Assembly: GCF_947501225.1 (NCBI RefSeq)
Contig: NZ_CANMUW010000008.1
Span: forward strand, 140,500-204,499
From: an uncultured Shewanella sp.
GTDB lineage: Bacteria; Pseudomonadota; Gammaproteobacteria; Enterobacterales; Shewanellaceae
Reading direction: 5' to 3'
Length of the DNA: 64,000 nucleotides
In this document: piece after piece, positions 56,511 through 64,000 of the stretch
Layout of the letters: every line of letters starts with the position of its first letter
How positions within the stretch are numbered: position 1 is the first letter of the stretch
Made by a program: the position numbers and the translations under genes
The notes under the pieces: model-generated
Seen by the model: the letters and a program-made list of their open reading frames with translations, nothing else
What the model was told of the DNA's origin: nothing
Database searches by the model: none

Positions 56511-57145
56511 TGGTAATTCACCTCGCAATTAGCCGGCCTTGTTAGCAAGGTATCTTTATTTGAATTGAAGTAGAGTAGAGCTCTCTTCACAGCTTTAACA
56601 TAGGCTCTGGGGGTGATGGTCGCCCCCGTGAATTGATCGAATTCACCGCCATCTTTTTTTACATGCCAACGCTTGTCATCTTCATCTGCAACGGTTTTGT
56701 GATTAAAGCCGAGTACCCAGTCAGATTTTCGTAAATCTATCTTATCGCCAAGACCCGGGGTTTCGGCATGGTTCAGGGTCCTTACACCCAGTACTTCGCC
56801 TGAGGCATTGATGCCAACGATAAGTTTGATATTACCGTTGTAACCATCCGGTGCAACCGCTTCGATGGCAATAGCGACAGGAAGACCCTGTTTGGTTGCG
56901 ATATATGAAGGCAGAGGCTGATCGATACCCAGTGCATCCTCATCATGAATGAGAATACAGTACTCATTGAGATCATTATCATGAAGATCGTCGGGTATGA
57001 TCTGATGCAACACGCGTCTCAATTCGAGCTGTTGTTGCTCTCTTATTTTGTCGAATGTTTGCTGATTGACGACCGCCACGAGTGCAGTACAAAGCAGGGC
57101 GAATATGCCAAGTAGCAAACCATTTTTTAACATGGATTTTTTCAA
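56507..57145 (-). CDS. rsxG: Rsx/Rnf electron transport complex subunit G
   Basis: A 212-residue single-helix protein with a periplasmic FMN domain. FMN is attached covalently to the threonine of [24 protein letters not shown] is the conserved motif before it. It overlaps rsxE by four bases and lies 17 bp after rsxD. Confidence 0.95.
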   Translation of the reverse strand: MKKSMLKNGLLLGIFALLCTALVAVVNQQTFDKIREQQQLELRRVLHQIIPDDLHDNDLNEYCILIHDEDALGIDQPLPSYIATKQGLPVAIAIEAVAPDGYNGNIKLIVGINASGEVLGVRTLNHAETPGLGDKIDLRKSDWVLGFNHKTVADEDDKRWHVKKDGGEFDQFTGATITPRAYVKAVKRALLYFNSNKDTLLTRPANCEVNYQ

Positions 57146-57162
57146 GTTGAGCTCCGGTCTGC

Positions 57163-58215
57163 TTAAGTCGCTGATCTATGGCCGTAGGCCCTGGGTTTCA
57201 TGTAATGGTCGATAAAGGGCGCACAGAGATTGCCGAGTAAGATGGCAAAGGCGAAGGCGTCAGGGTAACCACCAAAGGTACGAATTACATAGACCAGAAC
57301 GCCGATTAATGCTCCGAACAGTATGCGGCCCTTTACACTGGTAGCAGCGGTAACAGGGTCGGTGGCGATAAAGAAAGCAGCTAGCATGGTTGCGCCTGAG
57401 AACAGGTGTAACAGTGGGCCTGTGAGTGTGTCAGGGTTTAGCAGATAGCCTATGGCTGCACAGATAAACAGCGCCCCCAGGATGCCGGCACTGATATGCC
57501 AACGAATGACCTTGAGCTTGAGCATCACTATGCCACCGGCAAGGTAAGCCAGGTTTACCCAAAACCACCCGACGCCATAGCCATCGGAGAAGATGGTTTT
57601 TGTAAGGCTCTCTACGGTCGTTAACCCCATGGCAAGATCGGTTTTCAGTGTATCGAGTGGCGTAGCCATAGAGACACCGTCAAAGCCAAGCTTGTAGGCG
57701 CTGATCTCGGCCGGGCTCGCGCCGATGAATATCAGCTGCAGACTATGAAAAAAGTCTACCGGTTGGCTCGCTACCACAGAGGGGGCAACCCAACTGGTCA
57801 TCTGTACCGGAAAGGAGATAAGCAGCATGACATAAGCGGCCATCGCCGGATTGAAAATATTATGCCCTAGTCCACCATAGAGCTGTTTGACTATGACTAT
57901 CGCAAACAGAGTGCCTATCACGGTTATCCACCAGGGGGCGAGCGGTGGAATAGCGATACCTATGAGCAGTCCGGTAAGCAGAGCACTGTTATCTTTGAGA
58001 GTCTGGGCTACATGCCGTTTTCTGAGTTTGAGAACAGCGGCTTCACTCAATAGTGCAATCGTCATGGCGAGCAGGGCTTGTATCATTGTGCCCCAGCCAA
58101 AGAAATAGCATTGTACTGCGATGCCGGGAAGGGCACATAGCATGACTCGCTGCATTAGCGAACTGGTCTGAAAACTACGACTCAAATGAGGCGAAGAGGC
58201 TATCTTAAACGCCAT
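57163..58215 (-). CDS. rsxD: Rsx/Rnf electron transport complex subunit D
   Basis: A 350-residue inner-membrane protein with about nine helices. The covalent FMN site is the threonine in [33 protein letters not shown] is a conserved segment. The spacing to rsxC is three bases. Confidence 0.95.
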   Translation of the reverse strand: MAFKIASSPHLSRSFQTSSLMQRVMLCALPGIAVQCYFFGWGTMIQALLAMTIALLSEAAVLKLRKRHVAQTLKDNSALLTGLLIGIAIPPLAPWWITVIGTLFAIVIVKQLYGGLGHNIFNPAMAAYVMLLISFPVQMTSWVAPSVVASQPVDFFHSLQLIFIGASPAEISAYKLGFDGVSMATPLDTLKTDLAMGLTTVESLTKTIFSDGYGVGWFWVNLAYLAGGIVMLKLKVIRWHISAGILGALFICAAIGYLLNPDTLTGPLLHLFSGATMLAAFFIATDPVTAATSVKGRILFGALIGVLVYVIRTFGGYPDAFAFAILLGNLCAPFIDHYMKPRAYGHRSAT

Positions 58216-58218
58216 CAG

Positions 58219-60633
58219 TTATTCCTTCTCACTTTCAATTTTTAATTTTGCTTTCTTAGCCTTTGCTTTTGCAACAGCCGCGGCAATGCGGGCCTTCTTG
58301 TCGTCGGCCGGGACCGATGTCTCTTGTTGAGCATCGTTCATGTTAGCCGCTGATTGAGAGCCATCGGCTGGTTCGGCATCAGCATCTTGCCGTTTGGTTT
58401 TCTTGGCCTTAGCCTTGGCAACAGCCGCTGCAATTCGAGCCTTCTTCTCGTCTGCCGGGCTCGGAGCCTCTTGTTGGGCACCAGCTATATTAACCTGTGA
58501 TGCTGAATCGTCAGCAGCCTCAGATTCTGAGGCTTGCTGCGCCTCTTTTTTAGCCTTTGCGCGGGCAATCGCTGCGGCAATTTTGGCTTTTCTGTCGTCA
58601 ACGGGCTGCTCAGCTGTTTGAGTCTCATCCTCATCGGCTGAAAGCTGCTGGCTCGCTTTCTTAGCCTTTGCGCGGGCAATCGCCGCGGCAATTTTGGCTT
58701 TTCTGTCGTCAACGGGCAGCTCAGCTGTTTGAGTTTCAATCTCATCGGCTGAAAGCTGCTGGCTCGCTTTCTTAGCCTTTGCGCGGGCAATCGCCGCGGC
58801 AACCTTGGCTTTTCTGTCGTCAACGGGCTGCTCAGCTGTTTGAGTCTCTATCTCATCGGCTGAAAGCTGCTGGCCCGCTTTCTTAGCTTTTGCGCGGGCA
58901 ATCGCCGCGGCAACCTTGGCTTTTCTGTCGTCAACGGGCAGCTCAGCTGTTTGAGTTTCAATCTCATCGGCTGAAAGCTGCTGGTCAGCCTTTTTGGCCT
59001 TGGCGCGGGCAATCGCCGCTGATACGTCTTTGCGTTTATTGTCGGCAGGGCTTGGCTTGTCCTGAGAGCCTGTACTCAGTGCGGCCTCTTTCTTGGCTTT
59101 TATTCGTGCCATAGCCATCGCAACAGTGTCTTTATCTGCACCCGACATCTTAGCCTTGCGCCGTTCTGCAGCCTCTTTTTGTTTGGCTTCTCTGGCCAGC
59201 CGCTCATCTTCCAATCGTTGGGTTCTCAGTTCGAACCTTTGTTTAGCCAGCTCTGCCTGCTTTTTCTCTTCAGCCTCGGTCTTTAGTGCCGACTTAGCAA
59301 TACGGTAGTATTCGACCAGGGGGATATTACTCGGGCAGACGTAGGTACAACATCCACATTCGATACAATCGGCCAGGTTAAAGTTGGCGGCCTTATCATA
59401 TTCTTTCGCCTTGGCATGCCAAAGTAGCTGCTGTGGCAGTAGTTGCGCCGGACACACTTGAGCGCATTCACCACAACGTACGCAGGGTAACTCTTTCTGA
59501 TCAGGGGCCAGTTCCTGGTTGTCTGGCAGCAGGAGACAGTTACTGCCTTTGATGATTGGAGCGTTGTCATCATAGAGGGCGTAGCCCATCATAGGGCCAC
59601 CTATGATAACTTTATCTGTCTCATCACCCTTGAAGCCGGTTTCGGTCAGAAGGTGCGAAATTGGCGTGCCTATCGGAACCCAGTAATTTCCCGGCTGAGT
59701 CGTGTTGTTACCTGTGACCGTGACAACGCGTTCGATTAGCGGGTAACTTCTTAAGACGGCTTCCTTGATGGCAAAGCTGGTCGCAACATTTTGTACGACG
59801 ATGCCTAATTGCGCGGGAATGGCACCTGAAGGAACCTCCTGACCGGTTAAGATCTGAATTAGTTGCTTCTCACCGCCGGAGGGGTAGAGGGTAGGCACTT
59901 TAGTGATCCTGACGCCATTTTCGGGAAGCGAACTTCGGTTTAACGCGTGTTGCATCTGCTCAATGGCTTCGGGTTTATTATCTTCGATGGCGATGATGAG
60001 TCGCTTCGGCTGAAGCAATCGATAGATGATGGCAATGCCTACTAAGATCTCATCACTCTTTTCCCGCATCAACATGTCGTCGGAGGTGATATAGGGTTCA
60101 CATTCGATGGCATTGATGATGAGCAGTTCAATTTCACTGGCAGGATTGAGTTTTATATGGGTCGGAAATGCCGCACCACCCAATCCGGCTATGCCGGCTT
60201 CCTGGATCTTTTTCAAGATCTCCTGATTGGACAGAGACTCAATATCACTCCAGCACAGCGGGCTATGAATGTCGCTGCTAAGTGTATCCAGCCCATCAGG
60301 GCTAATCACGCAGCTCAGTACAGGTAGCCCGGAGGCGTGGTTACTCGGACGTTGCTCTATCTTGGTCACATGTCCCGATGTCGGCGCATGGACCGGAAGA
60401 TGACCAAAGTGGGCACCCCTGGTTAGCGGCTCCCCTTTGGCGACATAGTCTCCTACCGATACATTGAGAACTGAAGACTCGCCGACCTGATCCAGCGGTA
60501 CTATATATTCATCGGCAAGGGCAAGTGGCGAGATTGAGGTTCTGTTAGAGAGTGTTTTTCTCTCCGGCGGATGTATACCACCGGTAGAGCGCCAAAGTGT
60601 CCCTTTATCAATCTGTTCAAGTAAAGTTAGCAC
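58219..60633 (-). CDS. rsxC: Rsx/Rnf electron transport complex subunit C, with extended Ala/Lys repeat tail
   Basis: The cytoplasmic NADH- or ferredoxin-side subunit, 804 residues. The core (about 1-450) has the nucleotide/FMN segment [16 protein letters not shown] and two 4Fe-4S motifs, [15 protein letters not shown] and [18 protein letters not shown]. After about residue 455 a Lys/Glu/Ala helical tail begins, then about seven repeats of the kind [18 protein letters not shown]; four of them are near-identical 37-residue units. E. coli RsxC also has a long repeat-rich tail, so this is an expanded variant of a family feature. It overlaps rsxB by seven bases. Confidence 0.95.
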   Translation of the reverse strand: MLTLLEQIDKGTLWRSTGGIHPPERKTLSNRTSISPLALADEYIVPLDQVGESSVLNVSVGDYVAKGEPLTRGAHFGHLPVHAPTSGHVTKIEQRPSNHASGLPVLSCVISPDGLDTLSSDIHSPLCWSDIESLSNQEILKKIQEAGIAGLGGAAFPTHIKLNPASEIELLIINAIECEPYITSDDMLMREKSDEILVGIAIIYRLLQPKRLIIAIEDNKPEAIEQMQHALNRSSLPENGVRITKVPTLYPSGGEKQLIQILTGQEVPSGAIPAQLGIVVQNVATSFAIKEAVLRSYPLIERVVTVTGNNTTQPGNYWVPIGTPISHLLTETGFKGDETDKVIIGGPMMGYALYDDNAPIIKGSNCLLLPDNQELAPDQKELPCVRCGECAQVCPAQLLPQQLLWHAKAKEYDKAANFNLADCIECGCCTYVCPSNIPLVEYYRIAKSALKTEAEEKKQAELAKQRFELRTQRLEDERLAREAKQKEAAERRKAKMSGADKDTVAMAMARIKAKKEAALSTGSQDKPSPADNKRKDVSAAIARAKAKKADQQLSADEIETQTAELPVDDRKAKVAAAIARAKAKKAGQQLSADEIETQTAEQPVDDRKAKVAAAIARAKAKKASQQLSADEIETQTAELPVDDRKAKIAAAIARAKAKKASQQLSADEDETQTAEQPVDDRKAKIAAAIARAKAKKEAQQASESEAADDSASQVNIAGAQQEAPSPADEKKARIAAAVAKAKAKKTKRQDADAEPADGSQSAANMNDAQQETSVPADDKKARIAAAVAKAKAKKAKLKIESEKE
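58556..58999 (-). repeat. Four near-identical 111-bp tandem repeats inside rsxC
   Basis: The block CAGCTGTTTGAGT recurs every 111 bases (for example at 58611 and 58722). Each unit encodes about 37 residues around [14 protein letters not shown] and DDRKAK. Differences between copies are few (Leu/Gln at one position, Val/Ile at another), which points to recent expansion or gene conversion. Three more diverged units flank the block. Confidence 0.85.
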
Positions 60634-61196
60634 TGGCTGTCCTCATCCATCAATTTTACGGGAATAGCATTCAACTTCCAGTCCCAATTTTTTACAGTTT
60701 GCTCAACGGGTAGCATATCGATACAGTCAACCGGACAGGGGGCGACGCACAGGTCACATCCGGTACAATAGTCGGTGATCACCGTATGCATCAACTTTCC
60801 ACTACCCAAAATGGCATCTACCGGACAAGCCTGGATACATTTAGTGCAGCCAATACATTCATCTTCGCGGATGTAGGCGACTTTCTTTACCTGGACTGCT
60901 TCGGTGGCTGATAGGGGCTCAGGTTCAACGCCTGCCGTATCCGCCAGTTTTTCCATGGTGGCACTGCCGCCGGGGGGGCATTTGTTGATCTTTTCGCCAT
61001 TGGCTATCGCCTCTGCATAGGGGCGGCAGCCTGGGTAACCACATTGGCCACATTGAGTTTGTGGCAGGAGTGCTTCTAGTTGGTCGACAAGTGGATCACC
61101 TTCAACCTTAAATTTTTCTGCGGCAAAACCGAGCAAGACTCCGAATACAAGTGCCAGAATTGTGAGTAAGATTATTGCGATAAAAATTCCGGACAT
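60627..61196 (-). CDS. rsxB: Rsx/Rnf electron transport complex subunit B
   Basis: A 189-residue protein with one N-terminal helix, a Cys-rich cluster-binding domain ([19 protein letters not shown]) and two ferredoxin-type 4Fe-4S motifs ([16 protein letters not shown] and [16 protein letters not shown]). It passes electrons between RsxC and the membrane subunits. Confidence 0.96.
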   Translation of the reverse strand: MSGIFIAIILLTILALVFGVLLGFAAEKFKVEGDPLVDQLEALLPQTQCGQCGYPGCRPYAEAIANGEKINKCPPGGSATMEKLADTAGVEPEPLSATEAVQVKKVAYIREDECIGCTKCIQACPVDAILGSGKLMHTVITDYCTGCDLCVAPCPVDCIDMLPVEQTVKNWDWKLNAIPVKLMDEDSQC

Positions 61197-61198
61197 AC

Positions 61199-61777
61199 TT
61201 ATTTAACCAACCCTGTAAAACCCATAAACGCCAGTGACATCAAGCCTGCAGTGATCATGGCGATGGCGCCACCTTTGAATGGAAGGGGGACGTCTGCGGC
61301 GGCAAGTCGTTCGCGCATCGCTGAAAAAAGTATCAATACAAGTGAGAAGCCGACTGCAGCACCGAAGCCATATACCGCCGACTCGATAAAATTGTGTTTC
61401 TCACTGATATTTAGCAGAGCGACACCTAAAACCGCACAGTTAGTGGTAATGAGAGGAAGGTAGATACCGAGGGCTCTATAAAGAGATGCGCTGGTTTTTT
61501 GCACCAGCATTTCGGTAAATTGTACTACGACGGCGATGACTAAGATAAAGCTCATCGTTCTCAGATAGCCAAGTTCAAACGGAAGAAGCAGATATTGATT
61601 GACCAGATAGCTTAAAACTGACGCGAGAGTCAGGACAAACGTGGTTGCCATAGACATGCCTATGGCCGACTCTAGCTTGCTGGACACTCCCATGAAAGGG
61701 CATAAACCAAGAAATTTAACTAACACAAAGTTGTTGACCAACACAGTGCTGATCAAAAGCAGGAGATACTCACTCAT
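61199..61777 (-). CDS. rsxA: Rsx/Rnf electron transport complex subunit A
   Basis: A 192-residue inner-membrane protein with six helices ([35 protein letters not shown]). It is the first gene of rsxABCDGE-nth. It uses two bases of spacing to rsxB. The complex couples ferredoxin/NADH electron transfer to ion flow, and in enterobacteria helps reset SoxR. Confidence 0.96.
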   Translation of the reverse strand: MSEYLLLLISTVLVNNFVLVKFLGLCPFMGVSSKLESAIGMSMATTFVLTLASVLSYLVNQYLLLPFELGYLRTMSFILVIAVVVQFTEMLVQKTSASLYRALGIYLPLITTNCAVLGVALLNISEKHNFIESAVYGFGAAVGFSLVLILFSAMRERLAAADVPLPFKGGAIAMITAGLMSLAFMGFTGLVK

Positions 61778-61895
61778 CTCTATTCATTTTCGAAGGCAAT
61801 TATTGGCTCTATTATCGGCCTTTCCGAGTTCATTAACAACACATAGAATACAAGGTTTTACTGAATGTGCTGCTTTCTTAAGCTATTAATCAGGG

Positions 61896-63794
61896 TTAAT
61901 CTGAGGTTAGTGCGGCTTGAGGTTGCGAAATATAGTAGCCCTGTAATCCGTCGATATGCATTCTCTCCAGAATTAGCTTCTCCTCCTGACGTTCAACGCT
62001 GGTCGCGATGACACGTATCCCCAGGCGGCGGGCAATGTCTACTATCATCTTGATGAAAAACTTATTATTTGTGTCTTGCGCAATACCATCGGTATAACTG
62101 CCGTCCAGCTTGATATAGTCGGGTCTGACCTCCTTAAAAAACTTAAAAGAGGTGAAGCCCATACCAAAGTGCTCGACAGATACCCTGGCCCCTACACTAT
62201 GCAGGACTCGTACAAATTTATGGCTGGCAGATAAGTTTGTTTGCATGCCTGATTCATTTAGCTCAAAGACCAGTCTCGCTGCGATATGACGTTTCTTCCC
62301 GAGTTGGTCTTTTATCCAGGCGACGAAACTGTCCTGCATGATTGAAGAGGCGCTGATATTAATGCCGTAGGCTCCATCCATGTTTGGATTATTAATCAGC
62401 ATCATCATTGTTTTGATAATGATAAGTTTGTCGAGTTCCAATATCATGCCGTGACGTTCGGCCATAGCGATAACTGTTGTCGTGGGCAGGAACTTTCCTT
62501 CACTGTTATAAAAACGGGTCAGTAGCTCCTTATAAACCAAGACCTCGGTTCGGCAGGGGTGAATGGGCTGCTGGTAAAACTTTAGCGCCTGCCTTTTGAT
62601 TAGATCATCGATAGCATCTTTCCAACGTGTATCTCCGTAAATCTCATCGCCATTGAATTTATCCTGCATATGAAAGCAGTTAGGTCCTAATGTCTGAGCA
62701 ATACTCACTGCCGTATCTGCTAACGTAAGCAGTTTTACCGGTTCACTGTCATGTTGATAGGGAACGAGTCCGACGTGTGCAACCGATTCGGTGCTTAATG
62801 ATTGCTGGTATTCATCGAAGAGAGATTTGAGAGACTCAAGGAAAGGGATACCATCTTTCAAGATTAAGCCCGGAATGAAGACAGCGAAATCGGCAGTTGA
62901 AATTCGAAAGCATTCTGAATCGGGAAATTCACTGATAGATTTCCGAATGCAGTTGGCTATCTCAGCCAGATAATCATCGCCGGCTGTTCGGCCCAGATTA
63001 TCATTTATTTGTGCCAGTTCTGTAGCCTTGATTATGGCCATCAAACCAATCTGCTCTTTACTCAAGGCTGAAAAGGATTCGAGCTTCTGAGTGAAAACAG
63101 CCCGTGTTGGCAAGCCGGTTACCGGGTCCTGATAAGCGATCTTTGTCAACTTATCACTCTCCTCTTCGGCTTTATCCAGATTGGCTTTCAACTTAACTTT
63201 ACTCGCTTCAAGGGCAAGCGAGATTGGTTTGAACTCTGAGGAGAGCTTAGAGGGTTCAAATGCGGTGAATGAATGGTTCGATAGCCCATTAATATAGTTG
63301 GCCGAATAACGAATGGCACGTTTAAACCTGAACATAAGAAGTGAAAATGAGATGGCAAGAAGCAGGTAAGTGGTGATGAGGGCGATTAATGCGTGTTGAA
63401 AATTGCCGATGACCTTCTCCTGAAGGTCGGCTTTGTAGAGTTTTACCTGTAAACGGCCCTCGTCAAAGCTACGGGTGTCCGAGAGCTCGATTGGAAAGAG
63501 TACCGCCAGAGGGTGAGCTGAACTTGAGATTAATTCACCTTCTGTCAGGTTATAACTGCTATCAGTACTATGGATATATTGAAAAAACTGAAACTTGTTT
63601 TGTTTCCCTAACTCGGCTAGCAGCTCACTACCATGGGGTGGCAGGACGCGTTCGGCTGTAAAGCCGTTTTGATAAAGTGTGAGCCTGGAGTGGGCCTTTT
63701 CTGAGAGTAGGCTGGTTTGCTCTAAGTATACGAAGAAAGAGAGCCCGGCAAAAAGGAGAAATAAAAAGCCTTGAAATATTTTTGTTAAGCTCAT
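61896..63794 (-). CDS. Membrane protein with degenerate GGDEF and degenerate EAL domains (CsrD/LapD-like layout)
   Basis: The 632-residue protein has an N-terminal helix, a periplasmic segment (about 30-130), a second helix (LIALITTYLLLAISFSLLMF), a linker and then GGDEF- and EAL-type domains. The GGDEF signature is STADF (FRISTADFAVFIPG). In the EAL domain the first Glu remains (ELLTRF) and GINISASS keeps its Asn, but the DDFG pair is EHFG (VEHFGMGFTSFK) and the following EGVE is TSVE. Both catalytic sites are therefore probably dead, so a c-di-GMP receptor or an RNA-turnover adaptor role is likely. It lies 118 bp upstream of rsxA on the same strand. Confidence 0.85.
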   Translation of the reverse strand: MSLTKIFQGFLFLLFAGLSFFVYLEQTSLLSEKAHSRLTLYQNGFTAERVLPPHGSELLAELGKQNKFQFFQYIHSTDSSYNLTEGELISSSAHPLAVLFPIELSDTRSFDEGRLQVKLYKADLQEKVIGNFQHALIALITTYLLLAISFSLLMFRFKRAIRYSANYINGLSNHSFTAFEPSKLSSEFKPISLALEASKVKLKANLDKAEEESDKLTKIAYQDPVTGLPTRAVFTQKLESFSALSKEQIGLMAIIKATELAQINDNLGRTAGDDYLAEIANCIRKSISEFPDSECFRISTADFAVFIPGLILKDGIPFLESLKSLFDEYQQSLSTESVAHVGLVPYQHDSEPVKLLTLADTAVSIAQTLGPNCFHMQDKFNGDEIYGDTRWKDAIDDLIKRQALKFYQQPIHPCRTEVLVYKELLTRFYNSEGKFLPTTTVIAMAERHGMILELDKLIIIKTMMMLINNPNMDGAYGINISASSIMQDSFVAWIKDQLGKKRHIAARLVFELNESGMQTNLSASHKFVRVLHSVGARVSVEHFGMGFTSFKFFKEVRPDYIKLDGSYTDGIAQDTNNKFFIKMIVDIARRLGIRVIATSVERQEEKLILERMHIDGLQGYYISQPQAALTSD

Positions 63795-63926
63795 ATAGAA
63801 TCCATACGCAGAAATGCAAAAACATATTAATTTTAGTAAATTCTGGCGCTTATTCTAACGGAAAACAGAGTTGGACGGCAATTATATCAAGATAGGGGCG
63901 TTTTCAAAATTTTAGAAAGGAATATT

Positions 63927-64000
63927 TGGCTCCCCAGACTGGACTCGAACCAGTGACATACGGATTAACAGTCCGCCGTTCTACCAACTGAACTACAGGG
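63927..64000 (-). tRNA. tRNA-Asn (GTT), 5' end cut by the window edge
   Basis: Reading the minus strand: GTAGTTCAGTTGGTAGAACG (D arm), anticodon loop CTGTTAA with GTT, T arm CTGGTTCGAGTCCAG, acceptor 3' strand CTGGGGA and encoded GCCA. Two bases at the 5' end lie outside the window. In the visible acceptor stem, position 6 (T) faces T67, a U-U mismatch. Confidence 0.95.

Overview
The window reads as a chromosomal segment of a marine gammaproteobacterium, most likely a Shewanella or close relative (an inference from gene content and order, not a database match). Supporting signs are the order rsxABCDGE-nth, cmoA-cmoB, the yebC-ruvC-ruvA-ruvB run, a TPP-riboswitch thiamine operon with a fused ThiD-ThiE, a FadE of the long 815-residue type beside a YafJ-type amidotransferase, and a TIGR03503-like protein behind dnaQ. 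Nearly all of it is dense, conserved housekeeping sequence. I see no insertion sequence, prophage, integron or CRISPR array.

Layout. 1-3.2 kb: the end of a LysR regulator, rnhA and dnaQ (divergent), and a membrane protein. 3.2-4.1 kb: a tRNA-Asp cluster with two intact copies and two decayed, insertion-bearing copies, three of the four followed by a hairpin. 4.1-19 kb: an M28 peptidase, a cation/proton antiporter, fadE, a class II amidotransferase, a YciI-like protein, a DUF3108-like protein, an alkyltransferase-like protein, a POT-like transporter, a stand-alone peptide deformylase, an orphan histidine kinase and a short DTW-domain protein. 19-25 kb: a large HExxH lipoprotein metalloprotease paired with a predicted outer-membrane beta-barrel protein behind a long AT-rich leader, then a hemolysin III-type protein. 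25.5-32.3 kb: TPP riboswitch and thiC-thiDE-thiF-thiS-thiG-thiH, which together cover HMP-P synthesis, thiazole synthesis and their coupling. 32.4-34.1 kb: a small protein and an SprA-related HExxH protein. 34-41 kb: a LysR gene and, on the same strand, a five-gene overlapping cassette (retropepsin-like lipoprotein, inactive transglutaminase with a C-terminal membrane domain, RimK-like ATP-grasp ligase, an M3-peptidase-like protein without its zinc site, and a DUF3541-like exported protein). 41-43 kb: cmoA-cmoB. 43-46 kb: a three-sensor-domain GGDEF protein with an altered active site. 46-51 kb: aspS, yebC, ruvC, ruvA, ruvB. 51.8-54.8 kb: a TonB-dependent receptor with an upstream CRP site, and gloA. 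55-62 kb: a 27-residue YnhF-like membrane protein, nth and the Rsx/Rnf complex. 62-64 kb: a doubly degenerate GGDEF/EAL membrane protein and the edge of a tRNA-Asn gene.

The strongest candidate for an under-described system is the 35.1-41.1 kb cassette. It joins a predicted amide-bond-forming ligase and a predicted peptide-cleaving lipoprotein to two apparent pseudoenzymes and one exported protein of unknown role, suggesting an envelope peptide-tagging or -trimming pathway. That function is inference. The second most unusual structure is the tRNA-Asp graveyard at 3.6-4.0 kb.
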